NCBI GenBank assembly: GCA_963920665.1
Contig: OY987266.1
Span: forward strand, 25,284,248 to 25,348,247
DNA: 64,000 nt
Origin: Straminergon stramineum
Lineage: Eukaryota > Streptophyta > Bryopsida > Hypnales > Calliergonaceae
Direction: 5' to 3'
The position numbers and the translations under genes were made by a program. Under the pieces are notes generated by a model, which saw only the letters and a list, made by a program, of their open reading frames with translations, was not told where the DNA came from and made no database searches. The stretch's first letter is position 1; every line of letters starts with the position of its first letter. Shown here one piece after another: positions 48,672 to 64,000 of this stretch.

Positions 48672-49268
48672 AGTTTGCAGGCAATTATGGATTCTCTACT
48701 CTAAAATACACTTTGAAGTCCTTCATTTAACTCAATTTTCAATATTTTTGAAAAAAATAAAATCATAGGATGTAGATTGTTTATTACAACATTACAACCA
48801 TTGGGATTGTCGTTTATCAAATCCATAATGAAATTCTTAACAATTTAGTATTTTGAATCATTATCATTCTACTTCTTTCTACTTACCATTTTTTCCTATA
48901 TATTGTACAATTCCAAATGATTTGAATTTTTTCAAGCATGTAGCTGGTTAGCCTTGAAGATTGAATTCAAACAAGCACATCCATTTTGGACATTTTTTCA
49001 TATAAATGTGACCTTGTGAAGACCAGCTTCTTGTTTTTTCATAGGGCCAAAAAAAGGATTTTTGTCAATTCAAACACTAATATCTTGCAATCTACATGGT
49101 GGAAATTTCTGAAATTTTTTCCACATGTTTTCAAACCAGCTTAATACAAGATCCTACAGTTACATGTGTCCAAAAATGTTTTTTTTCTAAAATTTGGTTC
49201 TTGGACTAGAAATGGCAGTTTTGGAGCATTTTTGGTGAAAACATAGTGAAAAAACTTTAAGGGTTAAA
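48672..49268. mobile_element. Right-half fragment of the TTAACCCC-family element
   Basis: This segment matches the right half of 6399-7650 (from about 7065) over roughly 600 bp, from TATGGATTCTCTACTCTAAA to GTGAAAAAACTTTAAGGGTT. Blocks include GGATGTAGATTGTTTATTAC, TAGTATTTTGAATCATT and AATGGCAGTTTTGGAGCATT. The left half is absent: it abuts the CACTA-like terminus at 48668, suggesting truncation by insertion or rearrangement. Confidence 0.8.
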
Positions 49269-49549
49269 TCCGAACAATATTCTATGAAAATGTGAATAGA
49301 ATTTGAATTTTTTATTTCTATTTTCCAAAAGATTCCAAAAGATTCCAAAAAGATTTTGTAAGATTCAACAAATTTTTGACATTTTTGTTGATTTGGTTAT
49401 TAACTATTCAAATCAACAAAAAATTGTTGAAGCATTTTGTTAAGATGTTCAAAATCAACAAAAAATTGTGGAAATAGATGATATAATACCCAAATCAACA
49501 AAAAACTATTGGTTTTTTGTTGATTTGGATGTCATTTTCTAGTAGTGAT

Positions 49550-50870
49550 GGTCACGCTCATAGGAATAGTGACTATAGAAAAGAGAAATCTTCCTTGATG
49601 AAAAATAATACCAAATATGTTGACTACATGAGAAATTTCCAATAGATGTTCAAACAAAAATTGTATCAGAGAGACCAAAGTTGATTAGAAGTGAAATCAA
49701 GCCATTTGCCTTCAGTTTGTCTTTTTCTATATTTTTTAGTAGAATGACTCTAGGTTGTTTACATTTCAAAAATATTATTTTGTACAAGTTCAAAATCTTT
49801 AGCTTCAAGAGATGTTTCAACCCAAATTAGTATAATTGGACACCACTACTTCTCTTCCGATAATAACTACATGAAAAGATATAGGTCATAATTAACCACT
49901 TTCAAACCAAAAAAATGAAGAATGGGCATTATTCATACATCATGTTCTGCAATGAAGGTTAAAATTTGCACAATCTAGGGGTTCCAATTAAAATGAACTC
50001 TTTTGTACAACACCATCAAATACAAAGAAAAAAAGTCAAAAAACACAACAACCTTGTCATAAACCCTAAGCATTGATTTTTTACTTGGGGCATCTAACTA
50101 TTTTGGTTTTGCTTACATAATTTCATCCAATTGGCATTTGCCAAGGGCTTGAAAAGAGGTTGGAGGGTATGAGTCAATATTTCTAGAACATAATGCTAAT
50201 ATGCAAACCATTGCAAACATGCACTTCAAAGCACCAAAAGCTTACCAACAAACTTGAGAGTTCTTAAGTCAAGATAGAGAAACAATAGCTTACCTCCCAT
50301 ACTTCAGCATCTAAGTGTTCAATAGAAAGGTCTAAGTTGAACCACGTGGCTCCAAGTTTGAACAATGTAGGTTGTTGAGGGATGATTTGAAGGCGAGATT
50401 GTAAATTATAAAGCCCCTACCTTGGCAATTTTACTCAAGGAGGCTTCCCCTAGAGAGGAACATGACAAGGTAATACATAGGTGCACGCAAGACTACACTT
50501 AAGAAATAATCATTCATTTCAAGAAAGTTTCAACATTTCAGTAAATGAGACTTTGTTCTTCTTATAATTTGGCACCTTGGTGAATTAATCCGTCGATATG
50601 TCCTGCAACCACTATTTTTTTGCTACAATGCCATACTTCACTTGTATTGGCCTAGACTCTGACAATAAATGCTCTACCTTGGACTTACCCTCTACATTTG
50701 TCTCTAGCATTACATCCCCTATGGAAGTCATGGTCTATAGTACAAGGACAAGAAGTGTTTGAAGTACCCTGTAAAAGTATTGAGACATTTTTCCATGGTT
50801 TTGTGATTACTACAAATATTTTACAATCGAGCCATATCATGATGTGGCATTCACATAATACTAATAATAG
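49550..50870. other. Intergenic DNA, nothing recognised
   Basis: AT-rich sequence between the CACTA nest and the decayed transposase. No gene or terminal repeat was recognised; it may include the 5' part of the same degenerate transposon. Confidence 0.5.
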
Positions 50871-50879
50871 AAGCAATCA

Positions 50880-52930
50880 AGAGGGGGAAAAAACTTGGCG
50901 AGACATCTATGCATGTGATTCGAAGGCAATATTTTCACAAAAATGTGGATCCATTGTTTGGAGTTGGTTTATGGAATGTACACTTTGTATGGGCTAGAAA
51001 TGATGTGAATCCCTTTGGGCAAATGTATTCTATGCATGTGGTCTACTTGGCTTGTATTCTTGCTAAACTACAACTTGTCACTTTCGCTATCCACAAAGAA
51101 ATTCTTTGTATGGCTAAGAAGAAGTGAGGAGCCCCAAACATAGGGAGTAGTGTACTGATTGCATTGAGATGCATAGCAAGGTGTAACAAATACAAAAATG
51201 TATTATGTATGTATTTGAATTAGTATAGTTGTTCTATGGCAGAAGAGCAATAGAGAGTATTTGTCACTCATTGTATAGCCATCATATAATTATACAACAA
51301 TATTGATAAGTTGATCTTCACAGCATTGCCATTTGAGGATTGTCAAATGACTCTGAAATGACTCTCAAACATCTACCACAACTTGGTAGCTATGAAGATG
51401 CCATATACATAGAAAAAACTTATTAAACTTTGCAACATGATGCAAGTCACAATAGGTCCTCTATTACTAGGGACATGTGCAAGTTCATGACTTTGTTTAG
51501 GGTACCCTTGCAAGCAAACATGTAAGAACTATCTAAGATTTTGTTTTGCTTGTAAGTTGTGCTATAGGATGTCATGCATTGTGAGATGAATTTGGCAAAG
51601 AATTTTCTAAAGAAAATCACTAGAAACAAGGACTTGGTGAAAGTGCAAAGGGACTTGCAACACAAAAGTCGACGTCTGTATTTGTGGCTCATTGGAATTA
51701 AAAGCTAGAAGACAGGGCAAAATATTAAAACCGATAGCACTGTACATGTTATTGGACATAAAGTTTGACATCTTCAATTCTTCACTAGCATGATTAAGTC
51801 CTTAAAGACTCTATTGAGTTACATTTCAAAATTAGGGAAGCATATTCACATTTCAAAATTGGTGGATTCAAATCATATACTCATGCAACAAATAATGCCA
51901 ATGGCTTTGTGTGGTTTGTTAAAACTAGAATGGCAGTCATCAAGATGTCCATGATGTTTTGCAGAGTGTGTACAAATGTCTATAATCCTAAATGAATTTT
52001 TTTTTCTTGAGCTAGGTGTGGTAGAGAACATGGTTCCTTTGGAGGTGGAATTTCCTCCATCGTTCTTTGACATCATGACTCACTTATCTTATCATCAGGT
52101 ACAAGAGTTGGACTTTTGTGACCCATTGGCAACAAGGTGGATGCATCTTGTTGTAAGGTACATAAAGACTTTGAAGATGTATGTACAAAATATAGCCAAG
52201 CTATAAGCAACCATCACAGAGAGTTACTTGAAGGATGAGTGTATTGGCTTTGTCACAAAATATCTATAGAGGTTTGATGTTGTACATAGGTAAGTGTGGA
52301 ATGCAAAGGATGAATACAATGATGCAAAGGAGGTTCTAGAGGGTGCAAGTAGACCATATATGTTGTTGACGACATTAAGAGATGTAGCACATTAGTATGT
52401 ATTGAATAATGTTGTTGTATTGCAATTGTAGTTGAAGTGAGTTCTTACATTGTTGAGCACGTCTTTGACTGGATGTAATTTGAACTTCAGAGGAAAATGT
52501 TGGACAAAAGTAGTAGTAATATTACTACACCACAACAACTGCAATAGTCATTCTCCAATAATTTCACTGCGTTCATAGTCTCATATGACACATTAATTTT
52601 GGAGTTTCTTTTGCCTACTTCAAAGTAGTCATTAGTATGGGCACAAGAGTCAAAAATATATGACTCCAAACAAAATGACAATGGCAAGAAGTCGTGCTTT
52701 GTACATGTGTTCCATACATGTCTCCAATCTGTGATGTATTTCGTTTCAATCCCTTCTTTTAGATGACAATCATGTAGAAAGTGGTAGGTAGAACGTGAGA
52801 TGAATATAAACATGAAATTCTTTGAAGAATGGGTGCAAAGATATTCAAGAACCAAAGTGCTTGACCCTAGTAGTCCAAAGGACATAAACAAATTTCTACT
52901 CAACAACATACCCTGACAAATGGCAAAATG
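50880..52930 (+). pseudogene. Decayed CACTA (En/Spm) transposase, TNP2-like with DUF4218
   Basis: Fragments of a TNP2-type transposase appear in order, with stops and frameshifts. Near 50.95-51.1 kb, DVNPFGQMYSMH and, in a shifted frame, STWLVFLLNYNL recall the NPFG, SxWPVxLxxYNLPPW block. At 51790-51927, VDSNHILMQQIMPMALCGLL recalls KSHDCHxLxQRLLPxAIRGLL. At 51976-52206, PPSFFDIMTHLSYHQVQELD and TRWMHLVVRYIKTLK match the DUF4218 core; then, after a stop, ESYLKDECIGFVTKYL. CAKDE-like text follows (VWNAKDEYNDAKEVLEGA). The protein is clearly non-functional. It lies outside the CACTA termini at 45470-49547 and belongs to a separate, older element whose ends were not found. Confidence 0.8.
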
Positions 52931-53600
52931 GTATACTAGAATGAAATTGTATAAAAACTATTTTGGGGTCAATGATGAATCAATTGTTGCTATAGTTATG
53001 TGCAAATTTGGACTACCATCAATATTTTAGATCCCAACTAGTGATTCATGTGATGTAACTGTGAACTATATTGGAGTTATGAAGGACAATTTCAAGCTAG
53101 ATTACATATCACCACAAGCTCTTGCAGAGCTACTTCAATGTGAATGAGTGAAACAACAAGAGATGATGTTGACTTTCTTGTTGTGAGTTTCAAGCACAAG
53201 CTCCTACACATGTCTGAGCCTTTCATCTTTTCCAAACAAGCCACCCAAGTCTTTTTTTTCCGACATTGTCCAGAAACTAGTGCAGTCTAAAGTGGTGCTT
53301 CAAAAAGAGGCACAATGAAGGAGGGAGTTAATAGACAACCCAAATGTTTTCATTGCAACAACAATGGAGGGTAGCAGCTTGATGACTCCAACAATTGTAC
53401 CAACCATGCCAAACACTGCTTTTCTAGCTAGGGCCATAGAATTAGGTACACATGACTATTTGGTAGCATGTGCTAATTATTAGCAAGTTAATGAGCATAG
53501 CTTAGATGTCTCTATCTTTACAACCAGATCTTACTTCCATCTTGACATACAATATGCAATAATTTCAACAGAAGTATTCTTTGGCTATTCATACTGTGCA
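52931..53600 (+). pseudogene. Decayed open frame of uncertain transposon origin
   Basis: A single plus-strand frame continues for over 600 bp with only a handful of stops: KWYTRMKLYKNYFGVNDES, KDNFKLDYISPQALAELLQC, then KSFFSDIVQKLVQ and TIVPTMPNTAFLARAIELG. This suggests a former coding region. In a neighbouring frame KCFHCNNNGG recalls, weakly, a CCHC zinc knuckle of a retrotransposon gag. It may be the 3' part of the CACTA unit or a separate element. Confidence 0.35.
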
Positions 53601-55800
53601 TTTTCTTTGTTTTTCTACACTACTATTGTCTCTTTTGTTTGTAATCCATTCATTAGCAAAGAATGATTGTGAAATAATTACACTATAATGACATCATAGT
53701 CACCCATGTCCGTCATCACAACTAATACTTGACTCTAAACTAACCATTACAATCATTTATAAAATGACTACATGACCAATACAAACTCATGAATCTTACG
53801 CAGAGTTGCTAACTAAGAATTACAAATATCTTATCTATCATAAATTTACACCCTATCCATTGCCTTCCAAAAATTTAGTCATTTCCTAGTCATTCATTTT
53901 CCACAGTTATTATTTCATTACCACAATATGACTATGAGTATGCAACACCATTGCTAGCAACAAAGTTTGCACACTAATTGTTGACAGAGAAGTTTTCATT
54001 TTGAATTCCATCTTTTTTTTCATTTACCAATTAACAAAATCACTCATGTATGACTACATTGCTGGCTAGGTCTACTTCTACACCAATAATCACAATTCAG
54101 TCATTCTTGACATATAGTCATTGTTTTTGTGGTTATTTACTTGCTACTAGTGGTTGACTTCATTAAAGCATTCTTGATCATTCCACTTAATGTCTTAAAA
54201 TGCAAATTCTTGATGGAGATGCTCTTAGAAATTGTTTAATTTGCCAAGTAAGAGACTTATGGCATGGATTCTATATTGGTGCAATTATACGCTCTTGATT
54301 TTGTAGAACTATGTTGTCTGTTGGGGGATTGTGAAAAACTTGTATCAGAATGTTGCAAAGAGAACTATCTAGTCTTCCTAATCCTATAATCCTATTGGTT
54401 AAATAGCAAAGAGGACTTCTTTTTTAGGGCTTTTGAGCTGAAGTGGTGCATCAAAGTTGGGCACACTATAAATTATCCAATGTGGCTTGCAACGTGGGGA
54501 ATGATTGGAGCAATTTTGCAAATCCTCAAATAGGAGGACAAATATGTATGATGATGTTACATGGTTGTAGAAGGCCAAAGAAGGGATCCAATGACCCTAA
54601 TGATGTACAAGATGTTGGTTGTGTATCAAAATGTTATATGAAAAGTCAAAACATGCTGTTATGTTAAAATTTGTCTTACATTTACATTGTCTTATAAAAC
54701 AATGTGATCTAAAATATGATTTGTCTTCTAAGCAATAAAATTAATGAGGTATTATTAATATGTATTTTTTAATAAAAATTTTGAATATTTTTGAAGCATA
54801 TAAAAATGAAACTTTTAAATTATTGATAGATCATACTTCAAATTATTTCTTAATTGTATTATAGCAAATACATTATGATTTTTGTGATTCTATTTTTATA
54901 TTTTATTCATTCCAATATATTGTCATGGAATAAATTTTTGAATGCTCATGTTCTAAACTTTAGACTAATTTTGCAAAATGGAATTTGAATAAGAAGTAAA
55001 AAAATTAATTCCAAAGAAGTTTTTTTTCCAGCAAGTGAACTAGAAGTAGATCTTAATCCCTAGAAGTCTTTGCTTCCCAAATGTAAATTAGCCTTAATTT
55101 TTTCCTACAAATATTCATTTCTTGTCTTCAATTTTATTTTCTAGTCCATTATGAAAGATTTCAAAATTTCAAAAAGTCATTGACTTATGGCATTTGTAAG
55201 GTCTATCTATCTATATGTCTATTTCTCACAAAATTATTTAATTAGTGAAGGCACAAAGTTAACGTCACTAGCAAAATTAGTGCCCTTACCAAAACATTTT
55301 TGTTGAAATGAATAAAAATATTCATAAAATTTAAATAGTGTGAATTTGATAAATTAGTGTCTTACAAAGTAATAGGATAAATAAGTGTAAAATAATCAGA
55401 TTTACAGTTGAATGTTAAAACATCTCCCAATTGAAGACCAATATAGTAATTCATCCTATTAGTAAGGCACAAAATTAATGTCTCATCCAAAATTAAAGTC
55501 ACCAACATAATATTCTTGAATGGGAAGAGAGGAGTGTCCTTCTATAGTAGCATTTTAACAAGAATATATATTTGTGTTACATTGGCCTCCAATGCATGGT
55601 CAAGATTTGCAAGATTTCTATAGTGAAAACAACCTTGAATCATCAAAAGCAAAGGCTCCACTCCTTTAGAAATTCAAGAATGCTATCAGTACTTTTTAAT
55701 AGTAAAAATTGGTACAATAGAGTAAAATTTCAGTAATTAGAGTAACACCAACAAGAATATACGAGTATATGACAAACAGTGCAAGGCTTTGATAAATTAG
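53601..55800. other. AT-rich intergenic DNA, nothing recognised
   Basis: No gene or repeat structure was recognised; open frames are below 75 codons with no family resemblance. Confidence 0.6.
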
Positions 55801-56157
55801 GGTTGAGTCTAAAGTTGTGCAATTAGCCCCTTGCGGAGTTCCAGTCAAAGTTGAATGTAAAAGAAAAGCCCCCCTATTTTGTATTGTAATAATTTTGTTG
55901 TTAACACCTTCTCAAGTGAATTTGGAGCCTTTGATTGCAAATATGAACTCAAAATTTGCAAAAAAATTTTGCACAACAAATAAAAGGTTCCTGCATTTTC
56001 CCCGGAGATAAAAGAAGGGAGGCAAAACCGCCTCCTCAAGAGGCTCGTTGCACAACTTTAGGATCGACCATAAATTTAACACAAGCACTAATAGGATAAA
56101 TCGGGGTAGCCATCCAACGGCCGTGGATGACGAACAGGAGTTGTGAGCGACCAGCAA

Positions 56158-56426
56158 CCAATAGGACGCGTCCTACATGGCTTGGATAAGGTAGTCAACC
56201 TCGTGCCTTTGCTCGTCTCCTCCTCAAGCTTCCCCATTTGAATTTCCGCTTCGCATTCTCCTCATTTTTTTCGCTCCATTGGAGCTCCTCCCATTCCTGT
56301 AGGTCGGCGTGCTCTTGCTCTCTCTCTCTCTTTCCCCTGTTCTCCACCAATTGAGTACCCTAGGGTTGAAGGCGGTCGCTGGAAGAGTAATTTTCTGTGC
56401 AGGTTAGCAGTTGCATTCCGACGAGT
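56158..56426 (+). promoter_or_regulatory. HemB promoter and 5' leader
   Basis: A CCAAT box lies at 56158-56162 and an I-box-like GATAAGG at 56185-56191, a motif common in light-regulated plant promoters. Downstream is a pyrimidine-rich leader with a CTCTCTCTCTC run near 56320. No convincing TATA box is seen. The transcription start is not determinable from sequence; motif function is inferred only. Confidence 0.4.
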
Positions 56427-60560
<4,134 letters not shown>

Positions 60561-61720
60561 GCATATGGAACTCTTTTCCTGATGGTAAATGAGATTAGGG
60601 TACGACTGAAGGTTTTCATAGCGATGATTACTCCTTGGAACAGTTTTGCGTAATGCCTATCACGAAATAAGGTCGATGACATCGATTTCCGGCTTGCTCT
60701 TGTTCTAACTTAGGTCAACTCAATGTGGCATGAACCTTTTTCCCTAAAGGTTCTGCCCTAGAAAGCTGACTCAGGAGGTGGAAGTGGTTGAGAATGTAAT
60801 TTTTATACTCATAAGGATAAAGCAATTCCACTATGCTGTATTTCCCAGTAGCGTTCGTTTCATGTCCATATTCCTTATTGAAGAACTGACTATGAGGACC
60901 GTGTGTTAAATATTCTTAGTATTCATTTGAATTGAGAGTCTGAAGGTTCTATGTACAGTATATGGTCATATTCGGCACCCCTTAGAAAGGCTTTTTAGGA
61001 ACTGGCGCAGGTTAGAGTCACGAATTGGAATGAGAACAGTTTCGACTTGACCAACTCATTCCTGAAAATGGTGTGTTGAACTCAATTTTATACCCCTCGT
61101 AGATTCTTATTGACCGAAATTTTTGGCGGTGAGAAATTTGCAATTAGACCATTTTGGTGGTTTAGATTTTGAGTGCCTGCTGGAAACTCTTGACACTCTG
61201 AAATGAGTTAAGTTTAATTTGATCAATCACCAGCAAAAACCTGGCGAGTTTTTTCTCGAAAATTTCTGCAGTTTATTGAAAAAACCTGTACATCATAACA
61301 TCACGACCAAGGTATGCCCTGTGCCGTTGCCACAGTGCAATTAAATATAATAAAAGTACTTTTCTATTTTTTTAATTCATAAAAAATTTGAAATTCAATA
61401 TCTTTTCTGCCATGAGTTGGAACACTGGAAAACAAGAATGGTGCAACCGTGAGGCTCTGTCCCATTCATAACACTAACAAACTTGTACATACTTGTAATA
61501 GAATAAAAATTTGAAGAAAATTTAATTTAAATTTTGTTTTATTTATAATAAATAGTTTTATACCATGTTTCAAATGTTACAATTAGTCCTCTAAATTATA
61601 CATGATATATATAATATATAGGGTAGTTGAACCTATTCTAGCACATTTAACCCTTTGATGAGCCAACATCCATATAATGGATGATGAACAAATTGTAAGC
61701 CTTCTCTTGACTACATTAGG
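60561..61720 (+). other. HemB 3' flank and intergenic DNA
   Basis: The first few hundred bases keep the balanced composition of the gene and probably include the 3' untranslated region. No canonical AATAAA signal could be assigned with confidence. AT content rises beyond about 61.3 kb. No further gene was recognised. Confidence 0.4.
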
Positions 61721-61726
61721 AAACTA

Positions 61727-61955
61727 CCCCCCCATTGGATCAGTACTGTTGCAATGGTTGAATAGTCCAATATGGAAATTAGATTGTTGCAATACTACAA
61801 CAGAATTGCAATAGTATTGCAGTAGTACATTTTCAGCAAATCTACTGAAAATGTATTGTTGCAATACTATTTGCAGTATTGCGACAGTCCAATTTCCATA
61901 TTGGACTGTTCAACCATTGCAATAGTACTGCAATAGTACTGATGCAATGGGGGGG
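61727..61955. mobile_element. MITE-like foldback with C7/G7 ends
   Basis: The element begins CCCCCCCATTG and ends CAATGGGGGGG. Inverted arms continue as GTTGCAATGGTTGAATAGTC and GGACTGTTCAACCATTGCAA, then CCAATATGGAAATT and AATTTCCATATTGG. The centre contains a smaller palindrome (ATTTTCAG, then CTGAAAAT). TTGCAATAGTACTGCAATAG-like repeats fill the arms. It is non-coding. Confidence 0.8.
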
Positions 61956-62117
61956 CTTTTTTCCGATGAGTACATACCATATAATTTTTCATCCATTCAA
62001 ATTTTCCTTCATTCTTGTGATAGTTGACTACCATTTGTACGGTATGGATTTTCAAAATAAGATATTGTGATTTTTTTTAAATGAAAAAATTGGTTTATGT
62101 CAAGTTTCATTCTTAGT

Positions 62118-62690
62118 TTAACCCCTAAACGTCCAACCGTACAGAAAGTGAACAATGTATAGAATCAAACACAGTTTTCTCATCTGTCATTGACATTTTG
62201 CAATGTGGATTTTTTAATATATATTTTATGGGAAGTTAGCTTTATACATGTGTAATTTGATTAGAAAGGGGATGATATGTGAAATTTTTATGCCTCATTT
62301 CATGTAGTGATTCATCCAAAATTTCAAAGATTTCAGTGAAAAAGTGCTCTTATAAAAGTCAACTCTTAAAATTAAGCAACCAAAAAATCTTGAAAAATCA
62401 CAACACTTAGAGTATTACATTTCAAGCAATCACAACAAATTTCATGTACAAATTTTCAATATCTTATTCGTAATTAAATTACAAAATAATTTTGAATTTC
62501 AAGTTTCAAATTTTATACAAAAATATTGGTGACAACAATTATAGATCTAATTGTATGGATAGAATCTGAAATTCATAATGTTCAACTTTTATTCAAACAT
62601 CAAGTTCAAAATATCCCTCTTAGTTACATTTTATAAGACATCTTTGAAATTCTCCAAATCTGGAGAAGGGTGAGGGCATTTAGGGATTAA
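62118..62690. mobile_element. Probable MITE with TTAACCCCTAAACG termini
   Basis: The left end reads TTAACCCCTAAACGTCC and the right end GGGCATTTAGGGATTAA, inverted with a few mismatches. The 573-bp interior is AT-rich and non-coding. The termini place it in the same broad group as the elements at 22852-23230 and 6399-7650. No target duplication was resolved. Confidence 0.5.
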
Positions 62691-64000
62691 AAAGTAAAAC
62701 CTTAACAATGATTTTCCAAAATATGTAAAATCCAATAATGAAAATTATACCATCTTATAGTGCACATTATTCCAAATTCGTTATAAATATTTTTAATAAA
62801 AAATGGTTAATTTGGGACTTTCAATTGAATTTCAAAAGATAACCTTACAAAATTAATTAAAAACCATGAATTTGTTTTTGATAAATTCGACTATACAAAT
62901 GTGATCTACAAATTGAGATTGACAACTTTTTGTTGTATATCTACATTTTTGTGATTCATCAAACATTTTAGAACACATCTTTGAAATCGGTGGTGGAGTA
63001 GGACTTTAAGGAGTTAAGACTTTGACGAGCTATAAACTATTTATTTGATCATCTTTTTGTGTAATATTTGAATCGTAATGGAGGTTGGTGAATCGGCCTT
63101 GATAGATATCCAATTTATGGATCTCCAAAATACAAATTTTTCCACGAATTGTACAAATATACAAATATACAAATATACCTACAAATGTTCAACATGAAGG
63201 AGTTAGTTTGAAAAAACAGGATGAAAAAAGTATCTTGAACCATAACTCAATTAAGACCTAAAAAATGTACACATGACCCACTAAGCAACAAAATGCTCCC
63301 CAAATTGAATTGTATCCAGATGAAAATTCACAACGACCAAGCTATCGTCATCGAGTATGAGGTGATATCAAGCTTAGCAAAACACAATCAAACAATCATG
63401 AGAACAATTTTCAATTGTGTGGATTGTTTACCTCCTCTTGATTTGCACCTTTGACAATTGGCAATATCCACTAACTCCACATTTGTAGGCAAGATCTTCT
63501 GAGAATCACATCCTATGCAAATAGTTTCCTCTACTTCAGATGGTGACACACAAAGATTTTGCTATTCTTCACACCACAGTGTCAAAGACCCTCTGTGTAT
63601 CTTTTTTGGACAACTCTACCCTCACTTGCATCTACACTACAATCCAATCTTGTAAGTCAATACTAGTAAACAACCTTGAACCCGAGTTAAAACTATGGAG
63701 CTTAGAAATCAACACATCATACACTTTTAATGTGCTTTCGTATGCTTATTCCAAATCAAGGCAACTGGTAAAAAAAAGTGATTCTTATTCTAAGCTTATG
63801 GTCTTGAGGAGGTTGAGCTTTGATGCGGTCATCCTTGATCAGTGACAATGAGTTGTTGCTAGAGAGTCAAGTTGCACCATCACAACAAACATGTTTTGAG
63901 GAGAGTACTTGCAACACTAATAGGCATAGAAGACAATACCATGACATGAACTATGAGCAAGAGGTGAGAACACCATATTGCTATTAAATAGAAACGAGAA
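62691..64000. other. Intergenic DNA to window end, nothing recognised
   Basis: A plus-strand open frame of 101 codons (63540-63845) has no recognisable family. The surrounding 63.3-64.0 kb is slightly less AT-rich and might be a decayed retroelement, but no diagnostic motif was seen on either strand. Confidence 0.4.

Larger units (their letters stand above)
45470..49547. mobile_element. CACTA-type transposon (outer), non-autonomous, TSD ATG
   Basis: The left end reads CACTACTAAAAAATCAACGT and the right end, read inward, CACTACTAGAAAATGACATC; both continue into CCAAATCAACAAA. ATG lies immediately outside both ends (45467-45469 and 49548-49550), the 3-bp target duplication expected of CACTA elements. 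Subterminal regions are packed with CAAATCAACAA and TTGTTGATTTG motifs in both orientations, like the transposase-binding repeats of En/Spm. No transposase frame lies inside. The interior is filled by nested insertions: two foldbacks, two SINE-like copies, a second CACTA element and a TTAACCCC-family fragment. Confidence 0.85.

Noticed and set aside
56397..56426. HemB start at an in-frame GTG upstream of the ATG
   Set aside because: Nuclear plant genes start at ATG; the first in-frame ATG (56427) gives a normal transit peptide and total length.
63540..63845. 101-codon plus-strand open frame as a gene
   Set aside because: No known domain or splice context, and Ser/Thr/Leu-rich low-information translation.

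Overview
The window is nuclear DNA of a land plant. The evidence is a chloroplast-type, Mg-dependent HemB gene with 12 coding exons and GT-AG introns, a plant-type C2orf69-family gene, CACTA transposon remains carrying a DUF4218 domain, and tRNA-like SINEs. Most introns are short and the intergenic DNA is very AT-rich. I infer a non-seed plant (moss, liverwort or lycophyte grade), but the sequence alone does not prove this. Only two intact protein genes are recognisable in 64 kb; the rest is mainly transposon-derived or unrecognised DNA.

Layout. 1-8.6 kb is AT-rich DNA with a short tandem repeat, an isolated exon-like island near 1 kb, and a complete element with TTAACCCCTAAAGG termini (6.4-7.65 kb). 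8.7-11.4 kb on the minus strand is a four-exon gene for a 393-residue C2orf69-like (UPF0565) putative serine hydrolase, with a GC-richer leader and promoter region to about 12.4 kb. 12.5-28 kb is gene-poor and holds SINE tails, a segmental duplication at 19.2-20.8 kb, a MITE at 22.85-23.23 kb, and a three-copy tandem repeat carrying CACGTG cores. 28.9-31.1 kb is an unusual A/C-rich tract studded with two short near-palindromic motif families. 33.7-34.9 kb holds two inverted-repeat elements, one a 750-bp foldback.

38.9-41.6 kb on the minus strand is the C-terminal part of a divergent phosphoenolpyruvate carboxylase gene. It has an in-frame TGA at a conserved Trp and a frame break near the end, so I call it a pseudogene. 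45.5-49.5 kb is a nest of CACTA-type elements with 3-bp target duplications, foldbacks and SINEs. 50.9-53 kb holds a decayed CACTA transposase. 56.4-60.6 kb on the plus strand is the complete HemB gene of tetrapyrrole (chlorophyll and heme) synthesis. Two MITE-like elements lie downstream of it.

The two intact genes have no evident functional link. All splice models come from reading frame, splice consensus and family resemblance recalled from knowledge; no alignment or transcript data were available.
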